Shown here: in pieces, positions 1-6,676 of the stretch
How positions within the stretch are numbered: the stretch's first letter is position 1
How the letters are laid out: every line of letters starts with the position of its first letter
Assembly: GCA_041658185.1 (NCBI GenBank)
Contig: JBBAAR010000005.1
Location: forward strand, 106,442 to 170,441
Source of the DNA: UBA8919 sp041658185
Lineage (GTDB): Bacteria > Elusimicrobiota > UBA8919
Direction: 5' to 3'
Length of the DNA stretch: 64,000 nt
Translations under genes and position numbers: made by a program
Notes under the pieces: model-generated
Seen by the model: only the letters and a program-made list of their open reading frames with translations
What the model was told of the DNA's origin: nothing
Databases searched by the model: none

Positions 1-2
1 TT

Positions 3-1034
3 ATAGAAGGTAAATGTATTTTTTTGGATGATGACAAATACTGTCTGATACATAAAAAAATGGGATTTGATGCAAAATCCAGCACCTGTAAAATATATCC
101 CCTTAAATTTATAAAAACCGCGGACGGTATTATTGTCCGTCTTTCTTTTGTGTGTCCGTCAATAATAAAAAATACAGGTGTCCCGCTTGAAGAACAGATT
201 GCCGAAATAGAAAAAATCGCAGCTTTGAAACCCGAACAGATGAGACAGATAAATGAAATAGTTGCCGTAAACGAAGACATCAAAGTCAGTTGGACCGACT
301 ATAAAAAATTAGAAAATTTTATTCTTGATTTGTTGAAAACAGGCGATAATTATGAAAGTTCCCTGAAGGCCTCCGCAAAATTTTTAAGAATTGTTATTGA
401 AGGACTGCAAAAAAAGGAAGAAATTTCCGGGATATTGGAGAAAATTGATAAAAAAATTTTATTTGTCCGGATGGACGCATTCGGGGGAAAAAAAGAAAAT
501 AACGATATATTTAGTAAAAAACAACGGTTGTATTATGCGCTTTTTGTGGGATATGAGTTCGTCGGCAGGGCGGATGCCTCAGCTTTTAAAAAGTATAGCA
601 ATCTTGTAAAACTTATTTTTAAAAAGGGAACGCTGGAGTTAAAAGGTAGAAAATTTGACGTCTCCCGTGTATACAAAACATATTTTAATATTGATAATAA
701 AGAAAACATGAAACTGATAAAAAAATATATTGAGCATTTAATTTTTACAAAATGGCATCTTTTGCCGGCAGATTTTTCAACTCCGAATGTCATATCCGGC
801 TATTCGCTTATACTTGTAATATATGCACTTGTAAAATGGTTTTCACGGGCATTTGCTGTGTTACGCGGCAGTTCTATCGTGGAACTTTGCGATGTGGAAA
901 ACGCCGTTTCAATTGTTGATTTGAACTACGCCGGACACATCACGAGAGAAACGCTTTTTTTGAACAGTCCGGTTTTTTCCAAAATCTGCAATCTTTTAAT
1001 TTCACAAAATAATTTTGAGGAGATAATTATCTGA
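3..1034 (+). CDS. YkgJ-like Cys-cluster (putative Zn/Fe-binding) protein, 5' truncated by window edge
   Basis: The reading frame is open from base 3 and the first ATG (base 24) lies inside a cysteine-rich stretch, so the true start is upstream of the window. The visible N-terminus has spaced cysteines and a histidine (GKC, YCLIH) followed by TCKIYPLKF. This resembles the CxxxxxxC-x-H...C-x-x-YP pattern of the YkgJ family (putative zinc- or iron-chelating domain). The remaining 300 or so residues are charged and helical with no motif I recognise. The stop overlaps the start of the next gene (TGATG), so the two are probably co-translated. The metal and the function are unknown. Family assignment rests only on the partial Cys motif. 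Confidence 0.6.
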   Translation: MEGKCIFLDDDKYCLIHKKMGFDAKSSTCKIYPLKFIKTADGIIVRLSFVCPSIIKNTGVPLEEQIAEIEKIAALKPEQMRQINEIVAVNEDIKVSWTDYKKLENFILDLLKTGDNYESSLKASAKFLRIVIEGLQKKEEISGILEKIDKKILFVRMDAFGGKKENNDIFSKKQRLYYALFVGYEFVGRADASAFKKYSNLVKLIFKKGTLELKGRKFDVSRVYKTYFNIDNKENMKLIKKYIEHLIFTKWHLLPADFSTPNVISGYSLILVIYALVKWFSRAFAVLRGSSIVELCDVENAVSIVDLNYAGHITRETLFLNSPVFSKICNLLISQNNFEEIII

Positions 1035-1828
1035 TGTTTCCGGTTTTTTTAATCAATATAGCGGTCCCTATTATAGCAGGAGTCGTCTATTTTATGATGG
1101 CATATGAAGTTAAAAAAGTCGGAAAAATCAGACAGATTATATTCGGGGAAATCGGCTATAAAAAAGTTTTTGATGCCTTTGTTTTATTCGGAATATATTT
1201 TACAACCCGCCCTTTACAAAATATAATCGGACCATATCCGTGGCCTATGATAATAAACTGCATCCGTCAGTTTTTTCTTATGGCGGTTATTTCTCCCGCT
1301 ATACTTGTCGGCATATTTTACTGGGATTCCGACGAAGGTGAACTTCCGCATGCAGTCAAAATTGCATCTTATTCTGTCGGATTTTTAATGGCTGCGATAT
1401 TTATTCTTGTAAACATTGCCGCAATAGACAGTTCAAAAATCATCGCTTCGTTCAACGGCTTAAAATTATATGATGCGGTATGGTTTACCGGCGGTCCCCA
1501 AAAAATTGAATTTATATTGATTCATCTCGTATCGCAACTTATTTCGCCCGTCGGGTTTTTTGTACTTTCCGTTGCAATTGTCCGTCGCCGCCGGCATAAT
1601 TATCCGTCTGACAGCATCTACAATCAAATGCCTTTGAAGTGGAGGTATCTTGAAATAGGTCTTGAGATATTTATTGTTTCAATGCTTGTTGCCGGTTTCG
1701 CCGCACTTTTGGGTCATTATTACACATATCTTTGGGTGATATATTTTGCGGGTGCCATCATATCCGGACTTTTGGAATTGAAGAGCGTAAAAATTCCGCC
1801 GCGTGAAGCACCGAATGACCTCAACTGA
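1034..1828 (+). CDS. Polytopic membrane protein of unknown function
   Basis: 264 residues with about seven hydrophobic segments, beginning with a signal-anchor-like helix (FLINIAVPIIAGVVYFMM). Further helices lie near residues 45-60, 75-95, 110-130, 155-180, 210-230 and 235-250. Short basic loops such as VRRRRHN suggest cytoplasmic sides. No catalytic motif is visible. It starts in the stop codon of the preceding YkgJ-like gene, so the two probably form one operon and may act at the inner membrane together. I do not recognise the family. Confidence 0.7.
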   Translation: MFPVFLINIAVPIIAGVVYFMMAYEVKKVGKIRQIIFGEIGYKKVFDAFVLFGIYFTTRPLQNIIGPYPWPMIINCIRQFFLMAVISPAILVGIFYWDSDEGELPHAVKIASYSVGFLMAAIFILVNIAAIDSSKIIASFNGLKLYDAVWFTGGPQKIEFILIHLVSQLISPVGFFVLSVAIVRRRRHNYPSDSIYNQMPLKWRYLEIGLEIFIVSMLVAGFAALLGHYYTYLWVIYFAGAIISGLLELKSVKIPPREAPNDLN

Positions 1829-1864
1829 ATTTTATTGACTGTTGAGAGAAAAAAAGGAGGAGCA

Positions 1865-2020
1865 ATGTTTGAGTTATCGGAGTTCAAGGGGAACAAGGTT
1901 ATCGTTTTGAAACGGGATGAAAATGACAAGTATCCGTTTTCTTTCGGTATAGCAAAGGCGAAGTTGATACTTCAGCACATAGAGGATATTAAAAAATTCG
2001 CTGAAGATAACGCCGGCTAA
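1865..2020 (+). CDS. Small conserved-type protein, 51 aa
   Basis: The ATG at 1865 is chosen because AAAAAGGAGGAGCA, a strong ribosome site, sits directly before it. A GTG or ATG further upstream (around 1835) would place that site inside the gene. The protein begins MFELSEFKGNKVIVLKR and contains a KYPFSFG block and a helical IEDIKKF tail. Proteins of this size with a KYPFSFG-type block look familiar from several uncultivated bacterial groups, but I know of no assigned function. It is followed by an inverted repeat at 2050-2091 that could end the transcript. Confidence 0.7.
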   Translation: MFELSEFKGNKVIVLKRDENDKYPFSFGIAKAKLILQHIEDIKKFAEDNAG

Positions 2021-2049
2021 TTTTTCTGAATGGCTGCCGTCTTATACTT

Positions 2050-2091
2050 AACCCTGTCCTTCCTGGAAAGATATTTAGGAAGGGCGGGGTT
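2050..2091. repeat. Dispersed hairpin repeat, family 'CTTCCT...AGGAAGG' (copy 1)
   Basis: Arms AACCCTGTCCTTCCT and AGGAAGGGCGGGGTT pair over 15 positions (with G-T pairs) around a 12-nt loop. A related copy lies at 37544-37583 inside the start of the YceI gene. Because of its position it may also act as a terminator for the small gene upstream, although no T-run follows. Confidence 0.65.
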
Positions 2092-2118
2092 GACAAATCA
2101 AAAAAGATTTATTAAACT
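2090..2118 (+). promoter_or_regulatory. Sigma-70-type promoter, TTGACA-17-TAAACT
   Basis: A -35 box TTGACA (2090-2095) and a -10 box TAAACT (2113-2118) are separated by 17 bp. It points toward tRNA-Ala, about 165 bp downstream, so it probably drives a tRNA precursor or a short untranslated RNA. Confidence 0.55.
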
Positions 2119-2282
2119 GAATTTGAGCGCGTGATCGTTTTGTAATTTTGAGTGAGGGAAAAATTTCTAAAGAGCCTCAATTTGCGGCTTTTTTGTTTCA
2201 GGAGCAAATTGTCCCAAAAGCGGGACTATAGCGCCGCGAGTTCTAACGAGCGTCTCAAAGAAATTTGTTCCCGAACGATTTT
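2119..2282. other. Non-coding stretch before tRNA-Ala
   Basis: I see no gene here. Near 2171-2195 is an AGCC...GGCT inverted repeat followed by TTTTTTG, a weak terminator-like element. At 2210-2226 a GTCCC-AAAAGC-GGGAC hairpin belongs to the same type as hairpins at 20673 and 51012. Flanking CAAATT and AATTTG arms enclose that hairpin. It could be a processed tRNA leader or a small RNA, with nothing to decide between them. Confidence 0.35.
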
Positions 2283-2358
2283 GGGGGTGTAGCTCAGTTG
2301 GGAGAGCGCATCGTTCGCAACGATGAGGCCGAGGGTTCAACTCCCTTCACCTCCACCA
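2283..2358 (+). tRNA. tRNA-Ala (CGC)
   Basis: The acceptor stem GGGGGTG pairs with CACCTCC and gives a G-U pair at position 3-70, the identity mark of alanine tRNAs. The anticodon stem CATCG/CGATG encloses loop TTCGCAA (anticodon CGC), the T-arm is GAGGG-TTCAACT-CCCTT, and CCA is encoded. Its last 12 bases are also the final codons of the serine recombinase gene on the other strand, which marks this tRNA end as the probable boundary of an integrated element. Confidence 0.95.
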
Positions 2359-3897
2359 GATTGTATTTTTAGCGTAAATTAGGTCGGTTTGCTGTTGATA
2401 AACAGCAGGTTCTAACCTTAACTTTACAGCAAAAGCCATTTTTTCAATAGGTTTAAGCGGGTCTCTTAGTTCTATCGTCAGTATTCTGTCTTTTAATATG
2501 AGGTTCTGACCTAAACAAGCAAGTATCTGCCTTTTGTCTTCCAGCGTCCCTGTTTCAAATTTCTTTTTAGCATCTCCGGCAAAGTGAAATACTTCATCTG
2601 CCATATCAAGCCATTTATCAACTCTATCGCAGGTGTCTTTCAGTAGTTCTTCAAATAGTGCTTTTTCTTTTGTAGTTTCCGTCCGTTTCCTTGAAAATTC
2701 TTCCTCGCTAATTTCACCGCTTGCCCTCATATCAATCAAACGGTCTATTTTGTGGACACATCCGCTTAATGCTTTTTGTTGATTTTCTAAAATCTTATTT
2801 CTGCTTTTTGATTCTTTTTCATTTTCTAATCGGAGTTGTTTCATCGCCCATCTGTGAAATTCAAATGGAATTTCAATATTTTCAAGGACTGATAATATCT
2901 GTTTTTCTAATTCCTTCCCTGTAATACTCTGCTGGCTGCAATTCGGGTCTTTTTTCCCTGTGCAATGATAATATGTGTAATGATGGACATTTCCATTTTT
3001 CTGATGTTTAGTTTTTTCTTCGGCAGTAATCATTGCTCCGCACTCGCCGCATTTTATTAAACCTGTAAAAGGGAATGTGTGAGTTTTTGATTGTGGTTTC
3101 ATTCGGTTGTGTAAAATTTCCTGTGCTGTATTAAAGTTCTGTATGGAAATCATAGGTTCGTGGTTTCCTTTATGAAGTTCCCCTTTATAGCGAAAATATC
3201 CGTAATAAAATGGATTGGTAAATGTATGGTGAAATTTACTAAGACAGGGTTTTTTACCGTTCCTTTGTGTCAGCCCGAATTTATTTATGGCAATCTGATG
3301 TAATTTTTCAATTGAATAATGTTTTTCCAAAAGCAAGTTCCATATCTTTTTAACCAATTCAAATCTCTCAGGGTCTTTTATGATTATTCTCTGTTCTTTT
3401 TCTTCAATTTTATTCAGATAACCTATCGGGGCAAGACCGACACACCAGCCCCGCTCAACCCTATTTCTGATTCCTCTTTTAATATTAACGCTTAAATCCC
3501 TTATGTATTGATTAGCCATACCAAACTCCACCGCCATCATCAAAACATTATCAGACGGATAATAACTCCGTTCAAAAGTTTGAATATGTTCAATCAATCC
3601 GTGCTGAAGCATATCAATAATTTGTCCGCCGTCAATAAAATTACGAGCCAAACGGTCAAGTTTCCAGCATAGAATACCCTTCGCTTCCTGTTTCTTTATT
3701 CTCGCAATCATTTTATTAAATATGGGTCTGCCTGACGCTTTTGCTGATTGTTCCTCTGTTAAAATATCAATTACATTTAACCCGTCCCGTTGTGCAATTT
3801 TTTTAAGTTCATCTATTTGAGAGGGAATGGACGCTACTTGTTTGTCATCCGCTTCCGAAGATTTCCGAGCATATAGAAAATATTTAATTTTTTCCAT
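2347..3897 (-). CDS. Large serine recombinase (site-specific integrase)
   Basis: 516 residues in the usual order for large serine recombinases. The N-terminal resolvase-type catalytic domain has YARKSSE with the nucleophilic serine at residue 13 or 14, and LDRLARN near residue 80. A recombinase domain follows (around residues 155-265), then a zinc-ribbon (CGECG ... YYHC ... C, around 280-320) and a C-terminal helical and coiled-coil region rich in Glu and Lys. The start is supported by GGAGG six bases before the ATG. Its stop codon lies inside the 3' end of tRNA-Ala, so it likely inserted the island between the tRNA and about 6.4 kb. Its mRNA leader is highly structured (see 3898-4010). Confidence 0.93.
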   Translation of the reverse strand: MEKIKYFLYARKSSEADDKQVASIPSQIDELKKIAQRDGLNVIDILTEEQSAKASGRPIFNKMIARIKKQEAKGILCWKLDRLARNFIDGGQIIDMLQHGLIEHIQTFERSYYPSDNVLMMAVEFGMANQYIRDLSVNIKRGIRNRVERGWCVGLAPIGYLNKIEEKEQRIIIKDPERFELVKKIWNLLLEKHYSIEKLHQIAINKFGLTQRNGKKPCLSKFHHTFTNPFYYGYFRYKGELHKGNHEPMISIQNFNTAQEILHNRMKPQSKTHTFPFTGLIKCGECGAMITAEEKTKHQKNGNVHHYTYYHCTGKKDPNCSQQSITGKELEKQILSVLENIEIPFEFHRWAMKQLRLENEKESKSRNKILENQQKALSGCVHKIDRLIDMRASGEISEEEFSRKRTETTKEKALFEELLKDTCDRVDKWLDMADEVFHFAGDAKKKFETGTLEDKRQILACLGQNLILKDRILTIELRDPLKPIEKMAFAVKLRLEPAVYQQQTDLIYAKNTIWWR

Positions 3898-4010
3898 TTT
3901 GAACCTCCAAAAAATAAAGGGCAGGAGCGGACAAAGATTCGGTTAAGGAATCTAAATTCTCCTGCCCAGATTTTGGGCAATAAAAATCCTTAACCATTTG
4001 TCTTTGTCCG
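3898..4010 (-). ncRNA. Structured 5' leader of recombinase mRNA with competing or pseudoknotted stems and a terminator-like hairpin
   Basis: On the minus strand the predicted transcript begins at about 4010. CGGACAAAG (4010-4002) and GGTTAAGGA (3995-3987) can pair with TCCTTAACC (3949-3941) and CTTTGTCCG (3936-3928), giving 18 base pairs around a small internal loop. GGGCAGGAG (3967-3959) can pair with CTCCTGCCC (3927-3919), which is followed by TTTATTTTTT and then the GGAGG ribosome site. That second stem interlocks with the first. A third local stem TGCCC/GGGCA (3979-3963) competes with it. The arrangement looks like a pseudoknot or an attenuator for recombinase expression. Confidence 0.6.
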
Positions 4011-4016
4011 ATAATT

Positions 4017-4045
4017 ATTATAACCTAAAAATATGGTGTTGTCAA
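4017..4045 (-). promoter_or_regulatory. Promoter of the recombinase, TTGACA-17-TATAAT
   Basis: Read on the minus strand, TTGACA (4045-4040) and TATAAT (4022-4017) are both perfect matches with 17 bp spacing. The expected transcription start is about base 4010, exactly where the long base-paired leader begins. This supports the leader being a real RNA structure. Confidence 0.8.
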
Positions 4046-4065
4046 GATAATTTTTGTGAATTTTT

Positions 4066-4239
4066 CTAATCAGTTTTTTCAGATGTGTTTTTGTCGGCAG
4101 GCGGACAGCAACCATAAATAGCCTTATAAAAATTTAATAGATTACTGGCTTTACTAAAAGCCTGTTCATCCATCAAATCTTTATTAAAGACTTTTTTGTA
4201 TATCTGTTTGAATTCATCTATTGATTCTTTTGATAACAT
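4066..4239 (-). CDS. Small protein of the integrated element, 57 aa
   Basis: The ORF starts MLSKESIDEFKQIYKKVF and continues with an acidic block and a helix ending LLNFYKAIYG. It is mostly helical, has a CCPP turn near its end, and is too short for many gene finders. The general shape (an S/T-K-E-x-I-x-x-F-K-x-I-Y start and an LLN-x-Y helix) looks like small proteins I associate with mobile elements of uncultivated bacteria, but I cannot name a function. No strong ribosome site is visible before its ATG, which lowers confidence. Confidence 0.5.
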   Translation of the reverse strand: MLSKESIDEFKQIYKKVFNKDLMDEQAFSKASNLLNFYKAIYGCCPPADKNTSEKTD

Positions 4240-4282
4240 AAAATTATGATATTGCCCGCCTGCCGACCTGACGAGTTAAAAA

Positions 4283-4432
4283 TTACTCATCATCGTCTTC
4301 TTCTTCTCCGCCCAGCTCTAAAAGAAATTCGCTGACTGTTGTTTTCTTAAGGTCAATATCAAATTTCTTCGCAGCAGCGGCTACCATTTCAATGATGTCT
4401 TCTATACCGTACACAATGACGGTGCGTTTCAT
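4283..4432 (-). CDS. Small acidic-tailed protein of the integrated element, 49 aa
   Basis: The ATG at 4432 follows AAAGGAGGTGATGTCGTT, a strong ribosome site. The protein begins MKRTVIVYGIEDIIEMV, has a helical alanine- and lysine-rich middle, and ends in an acidic tail (GGEEEDDDE). It could be a small regulator or antitoxin-like protein. I do not recognise a family. It lies 43 bases upstream of the 57-aa gene in the same direction, and both precede the recombinase. Confidence 0.6.
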   Translation of the reverse strand: MKRTVIVYGIEDIIEMVAAAAKKFDIDLKKTTVSEFLLELGGEEEDDDE

Positions 4433-4489
4433 AACGACATCACCTCCTTTTGTAGAAAAATTTTTATTTCTGAAGTTTGATGTTTTGAA

Positions 4490-4525
4490 TAAAACAAAAA
4501 ACCTGTAGAAATAAATTCTACAGGT
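4490..4525 (-). terminator. Intrinsic terminator after the 243-aa gene
   Basis: On the minus strand ACCTGTAGAA and TTCTACAGGT form a perfect 10-bp stem with a 5-nt loop, followed by TTTTTTGTTTT. It lies about 60 bp beyond the stop of the gene at 4588-5319 and separates it from the small acidic gene. Confidence 0.85.
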
Positions 4526-4587
4526 GAATTATATTAAATTCTTTTATTTATAAATGGGGAATGAAATAGACTTTTTTATTCCCGAAT

Positions 4588-5319
4588 TTACTTTGCTTCT
4601 AAATCCTTTTTACGTATTTTTAGGAATTTTCTAACTGATTTACTCAAGTCATTATAATCCAATACATTTTCAGTAAACTTATTATCACATAGAAAATCAC
4701 AGATTTGTAGAAAACTCAATTTGCATTTTCTATTTTGTTTGCCAATAATATACATTAAAGTTCCTACAATAACAGCGATAGCATATTTATCTTTTGAATA
4801 TATTTTGTTATGCTTTTTGAGTGTAGAAGATAATTTTGTAAAAAAATAATGGTCGTTGTCTATTTCTGCTTTTTGAATTCTTATTTTTACGAATTCAGTA
4901 CAGATTATTGAGGGGTCAATTTTAATCAGTTTAAAGAGTGAATCGTTATTGCCGTTTTTTGCATCTCTGTAAAGAACATTTATGTGGGTCTTGTAATTTA
5001 CAATGCTTAGTATGTAATAGAAAAGATATTTTAATTCTGTAAGTAAAGTATATTTTTCATTATCCGGCGCAGATTTGATTTTAGATATATCCGATATTTT
5101 ATTTAATGATTCCGGAAAGTAATTTATTGGTTTTTCATAATATAAATGCCAATCTAAAGAAATATCTTTAACCGGTTCAAAACATTCAAGATACTTTTTA
5201 TATTCTTCTTTAAACTCAAGCAAATGTTTATATTTAAGTAGCTCTTTTATGTAGGGCTTGGGCAGTATTTCTTCCCAAGACTTGATTTTTCTATGTAATG
5301 GTTTTCTTTTTATTTCCAT
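4588..5319 (-). CDS. Hypothetical protein of the integrated element, 243 aa
   Basis: An AT-rich gene encoding a soluble, lysine- and tyrosine-rich, mostly helical protein. The N-terminus is basic (MEIKRKPLHRKIKSWEE), and the C-terminal part ends in a basic helix (SVRKFLKIRKKDLEAK). I see no signal peptide, membrane helix or catalytic motif. The composition is more AT-rich than the flanking housekeeping genes, consistent with an acquired island. It sits between the 12-bp repeat array upstream and a strong terminator downstream, so it is probably a single-gene transcript. Function unknown. Confidence 0.6.
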   Translation of the reverse strand: MEIKRKPLHRKIKSWEEILPKPYIKELLKYKHLLEFKEEYKKYLECFEPVKDISLDWHLYYEKPINYFPESLNKISDISKIKSAPDNEKYTLLTELKYLFYYILSIVNYKTHINVLYRDAKNGNNDSLFKLIKIDPSIICTEFVKIRIQKAEIDNDHYFFTKLSSTLKKHNKIYSKDKYAIAVIVGTLMYIIGKQNRKCKLSFLQICDFLCDNKFTENVLDYNDLSKSVRKFLKIRKKDLEAK

Positions 5320-5385
5320 TTCTTCTTATTATATTCAATTATTTACTTATTATACAAAAATGTTAAAAAAATAAAAGTAAATTTT

Positions 5386-5492
5386 ATGGTATATTAATGG
5401 CATTTTTCATGGTGTTATGTATGGAATTACATACGGTATTTAATATGGAATTTTTAATGGAATTTTATGCGGTATTTACTGGTATAAATAAA
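5386..5492. repeat. Degenerate 12-bp tandem repeat array (iteron-like)
   Basis: Units starting ATGG, ACGG, GCGG or GGTA recur at 5386, 5397, 5409, 5421, 5433, 5445, 5457, 5469 and 5481. Spacing is exactly 12 bp after the first unit, and typical units are ATGGAATTTTTA and ACGGTATTTAAT. The array lies between the XRE regulator and the start of the 243-aa gene. On the minus strand it reads as degenerate I-P-x-x tetrapeptides broken by stops, so it is not coding now. It may be a set of binding sites or a decayed minisatellite. Confidence 0.75.
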
Positions 5493-5501
5493 TAGGTATA
5501 A

Positions 5502-5840
5502 TTATTTATGTTTTGTTATTGCTAATCTTATTATTTCAAATATCCGTTTTTTTTCAGGGACAGATAATTTTTTTACAGTTTGTAGTATCGCTCTTTCTAA
5601 TAAATTTTCTTCTTTGGGAAAGTTTTCTTTATGAACTGAAAACAGCTCTTCCATTGTGATATTTAGGGCTTTTGTAATTTTAATAAGCGTCATAATAGAA
5701 GGAATCGCCTTGCCTCTTTCAATCCTTGCCAAAAAAGACCAGTCCAATTCAGCTTTATCCGATAAACCTTCAAGTGTTAGACCGTGCATTTTTCTTAGTT
5801 CCCTGATTTTAGACCCTATTCTTAAATATACGCTATCCAT
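5502..5840 (-). CDS. XRE-family helix-turn-helix transcriptional regulator
   Basis: The HTH_3/XRE fold is clear: IGSKIRELRKMHGLTLEGLS, then DWSFLARIERGKAIPSIMTL, then KALNITMEELF, at about residues 5-65. A helical tail follows that may serve for dimerisation. I prefer the ATG at 5840 (MDSVYLRIG). A GTG at 5852 would overlap the AAGGAG ribosome site, although the ATG then sits a rather long 11 bases from it. It is divergent from the lipoprotein gene and upstream of the repeat array and recombinase genes, so it may be the element's repressor. Target sites are not proven. Confidence 0.88.
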   Translation of the reverse strand: MDSVYLRIGSKIRELRKMHGLTLEGLSDKAELDWSFLARIERGKAIPSIMTLIKITKALNITMEELFSVHKENFPKEENLLERAILQTVKKLSVPEKKRIFEIIRLAITKHK

Positions 5841-5916
5841 ATTAGTATACACTCCTTAATAAAAGTATATAAATATTTGGCTTGTATGACCATAGCATAA
5901 AAAGACAAAATAAGTA

Positions 5917-5945
5917 TTGACAACAAAGCCAATAATATGTATAAT
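5917..5945 (+). promoter_or_regulatory. Promoter of the lipoprotein gene, TTGACA-17-TATAAT
   Basis: Perfect -35 (5917-5922) and -10 (5940-5945) hexamers with 17 bp spacing, 29 bp before the lipoprotein ATG. The region is shared with the divergent XRE gene, so regulation by that protein is possible. Confidence 0.8.
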
Positions 5946-5974
5946 TACTGACAGCAGGAAAAGGGGGTGATGAT

Positions 5975-6361
5975 ATGATTAACATATTGGTTTGTCTTTG
6001 CGTGTCGATTAGTTTCTTTTTGTCTGGCTGTGCTACACTTACCGAAGGAACATCCCGACAAGTAATGTTTAATTCAGAACCATCTGGAGCGAAAATTTTT
6101 GATTCGAATACCGGTGCTATGCTTGGTAAGACACCAACTTCTTTACAATTGTCTTCCAAGAAAAACCATTCTATCAAAATGGTAAAAGATGGGTATGAAC
6201 CCTCAATGGTTAGTATTAACAAAGGAATGGGGACGAGTTATTTGATTTGGGATATTGTTCTTTGGGGTGGTGCTGGCTTAATCGTAGATGGTATAACAGG
6301 AGCATGGAATGATTTAGAGCCAGAAACAATCAATACATCTCTGGAAGCAATAAAGAAGTAA
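5975..6361 (+). CDS. PEGA-domain lipoprotein
   Basis: The N-terminus MINILVCLCVSISFFLSGC is a lipoprotein signal with lipobox LSGC, so the mature protein should be anchored by the cysteine at residue 19. A PEGA-type surface domain follows (VMFNSEPSGAKIF ... GKTPTSLQL ... HSIKMVKDGYEP, around residues 29-80). A hydrophobic Gly/Trp segment (LIWDIVLWGGAGLIVDGITGAW) then resembles small phage- or plasmid-borne lipoproteins. The start has GGGGGTGAT as ribosome site, and the gene has its own consensus promoter and a strong terminator. It is the last gene of the presumed island. Confidence 0.82.
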   Translation: MINILVCLCVSISFFLSGCATLTEGTSRQVMFNSEPSGAKIFDSNTGAMLGKTPTSLQLSSKKNHSIKMVKDGYEPSMVSINKGMGTSYLIWDIVLWGGAGLIVDGITGAWNDLEPETINTSLEAIKK

Positions 6362-6403
6362 GAGATAAATTATAGAAACAAAATATCGTTTTCTATATAA
6401 AAT

Positions 6404-6440
6404 AAAAAAGTGACCTTTTATTGGAAAGGTCACTTTTTTT
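6404..6440 (+). terminator. Intrinsic terminator (bidirectional-type)
   Basis: AAAAAAGTGACCTTT and AAAGGTCACTTTTTTT form a perfect stem with a 6-nt loop and a long T-run, about 45 bp after the lipoprotein stop. The A-run on the other side would let it work in both directions. Confidence 0.92.
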
Positions 6441-6462
6441 AAAACCATTTTTGTCAATGCTC

Positions 6463-6490
6463 TTGACTTTAATCTAAAATTTGATAAAAT
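6463..6490 (+). promoter_or_regulatory. Probable dnaX promoter, TTGACT-16-TAAAAT
   Basis: TTGACT (6463-6468) and TAAAAT (6485-6490) with 16 bp spacing lie between the terminator at 6440 and dnaX. The leader would be about 180 nt and includes the repeat at 6601-6670. I looked for the signal-recognition-particle RNA often found before dnaX and saw no GGAAGCAG motif. Confidence 0.5.
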
Positions 6491-6600
6491 AATATAATAG
6501 ATATAGTAAGGCAATTACCAGTTGGCAACAAAACTAAACGAAGAATGACCTATAAAATTTTCCAGATAGGTTCTAATAGCGTGTAATTGTCTCCATAAAA

Positions 6601-6670
6601 GGCAGATAAGAGATGGGAGATAGCAGATAGGAGTAGTGTTTTTACTCCAATATCCAATCTCGTATCTGGT
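6601..6670. repeat. Purine-rich/pyrimidine-rich dispersed repeat (GAGAT type)
   Basis: GATAAGAGATGGGAGATAG and GATAGGAGTAG are followed by a T-rich turn and an imperfectly complementary TACTCCAATATCCAATCTCG arm. The segment ends CTGGTGTTATT before the dnaX ATG. A relative at 34272-34335 also ends CTGGTGTTAAT directly before an ATG. Both look like one family of dispersed hairpins. Confidence 0.55.
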
Positions 6671-6676
6671 GTTATT

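Noticed and set aside
5842..6222. 126-aa minus-strand ORF opposite the lipoprotein
   Set aside because: Overlaps the lipoprotein gene with its lipobox, promoter and terminator; no motif of its own.
6500..6676. Possible signal-recognition-particle RNA before dnaX
   Set aside because: The conserved GGAAGCAG loop and flanking stem are missing; the region is a dispersed repeat.
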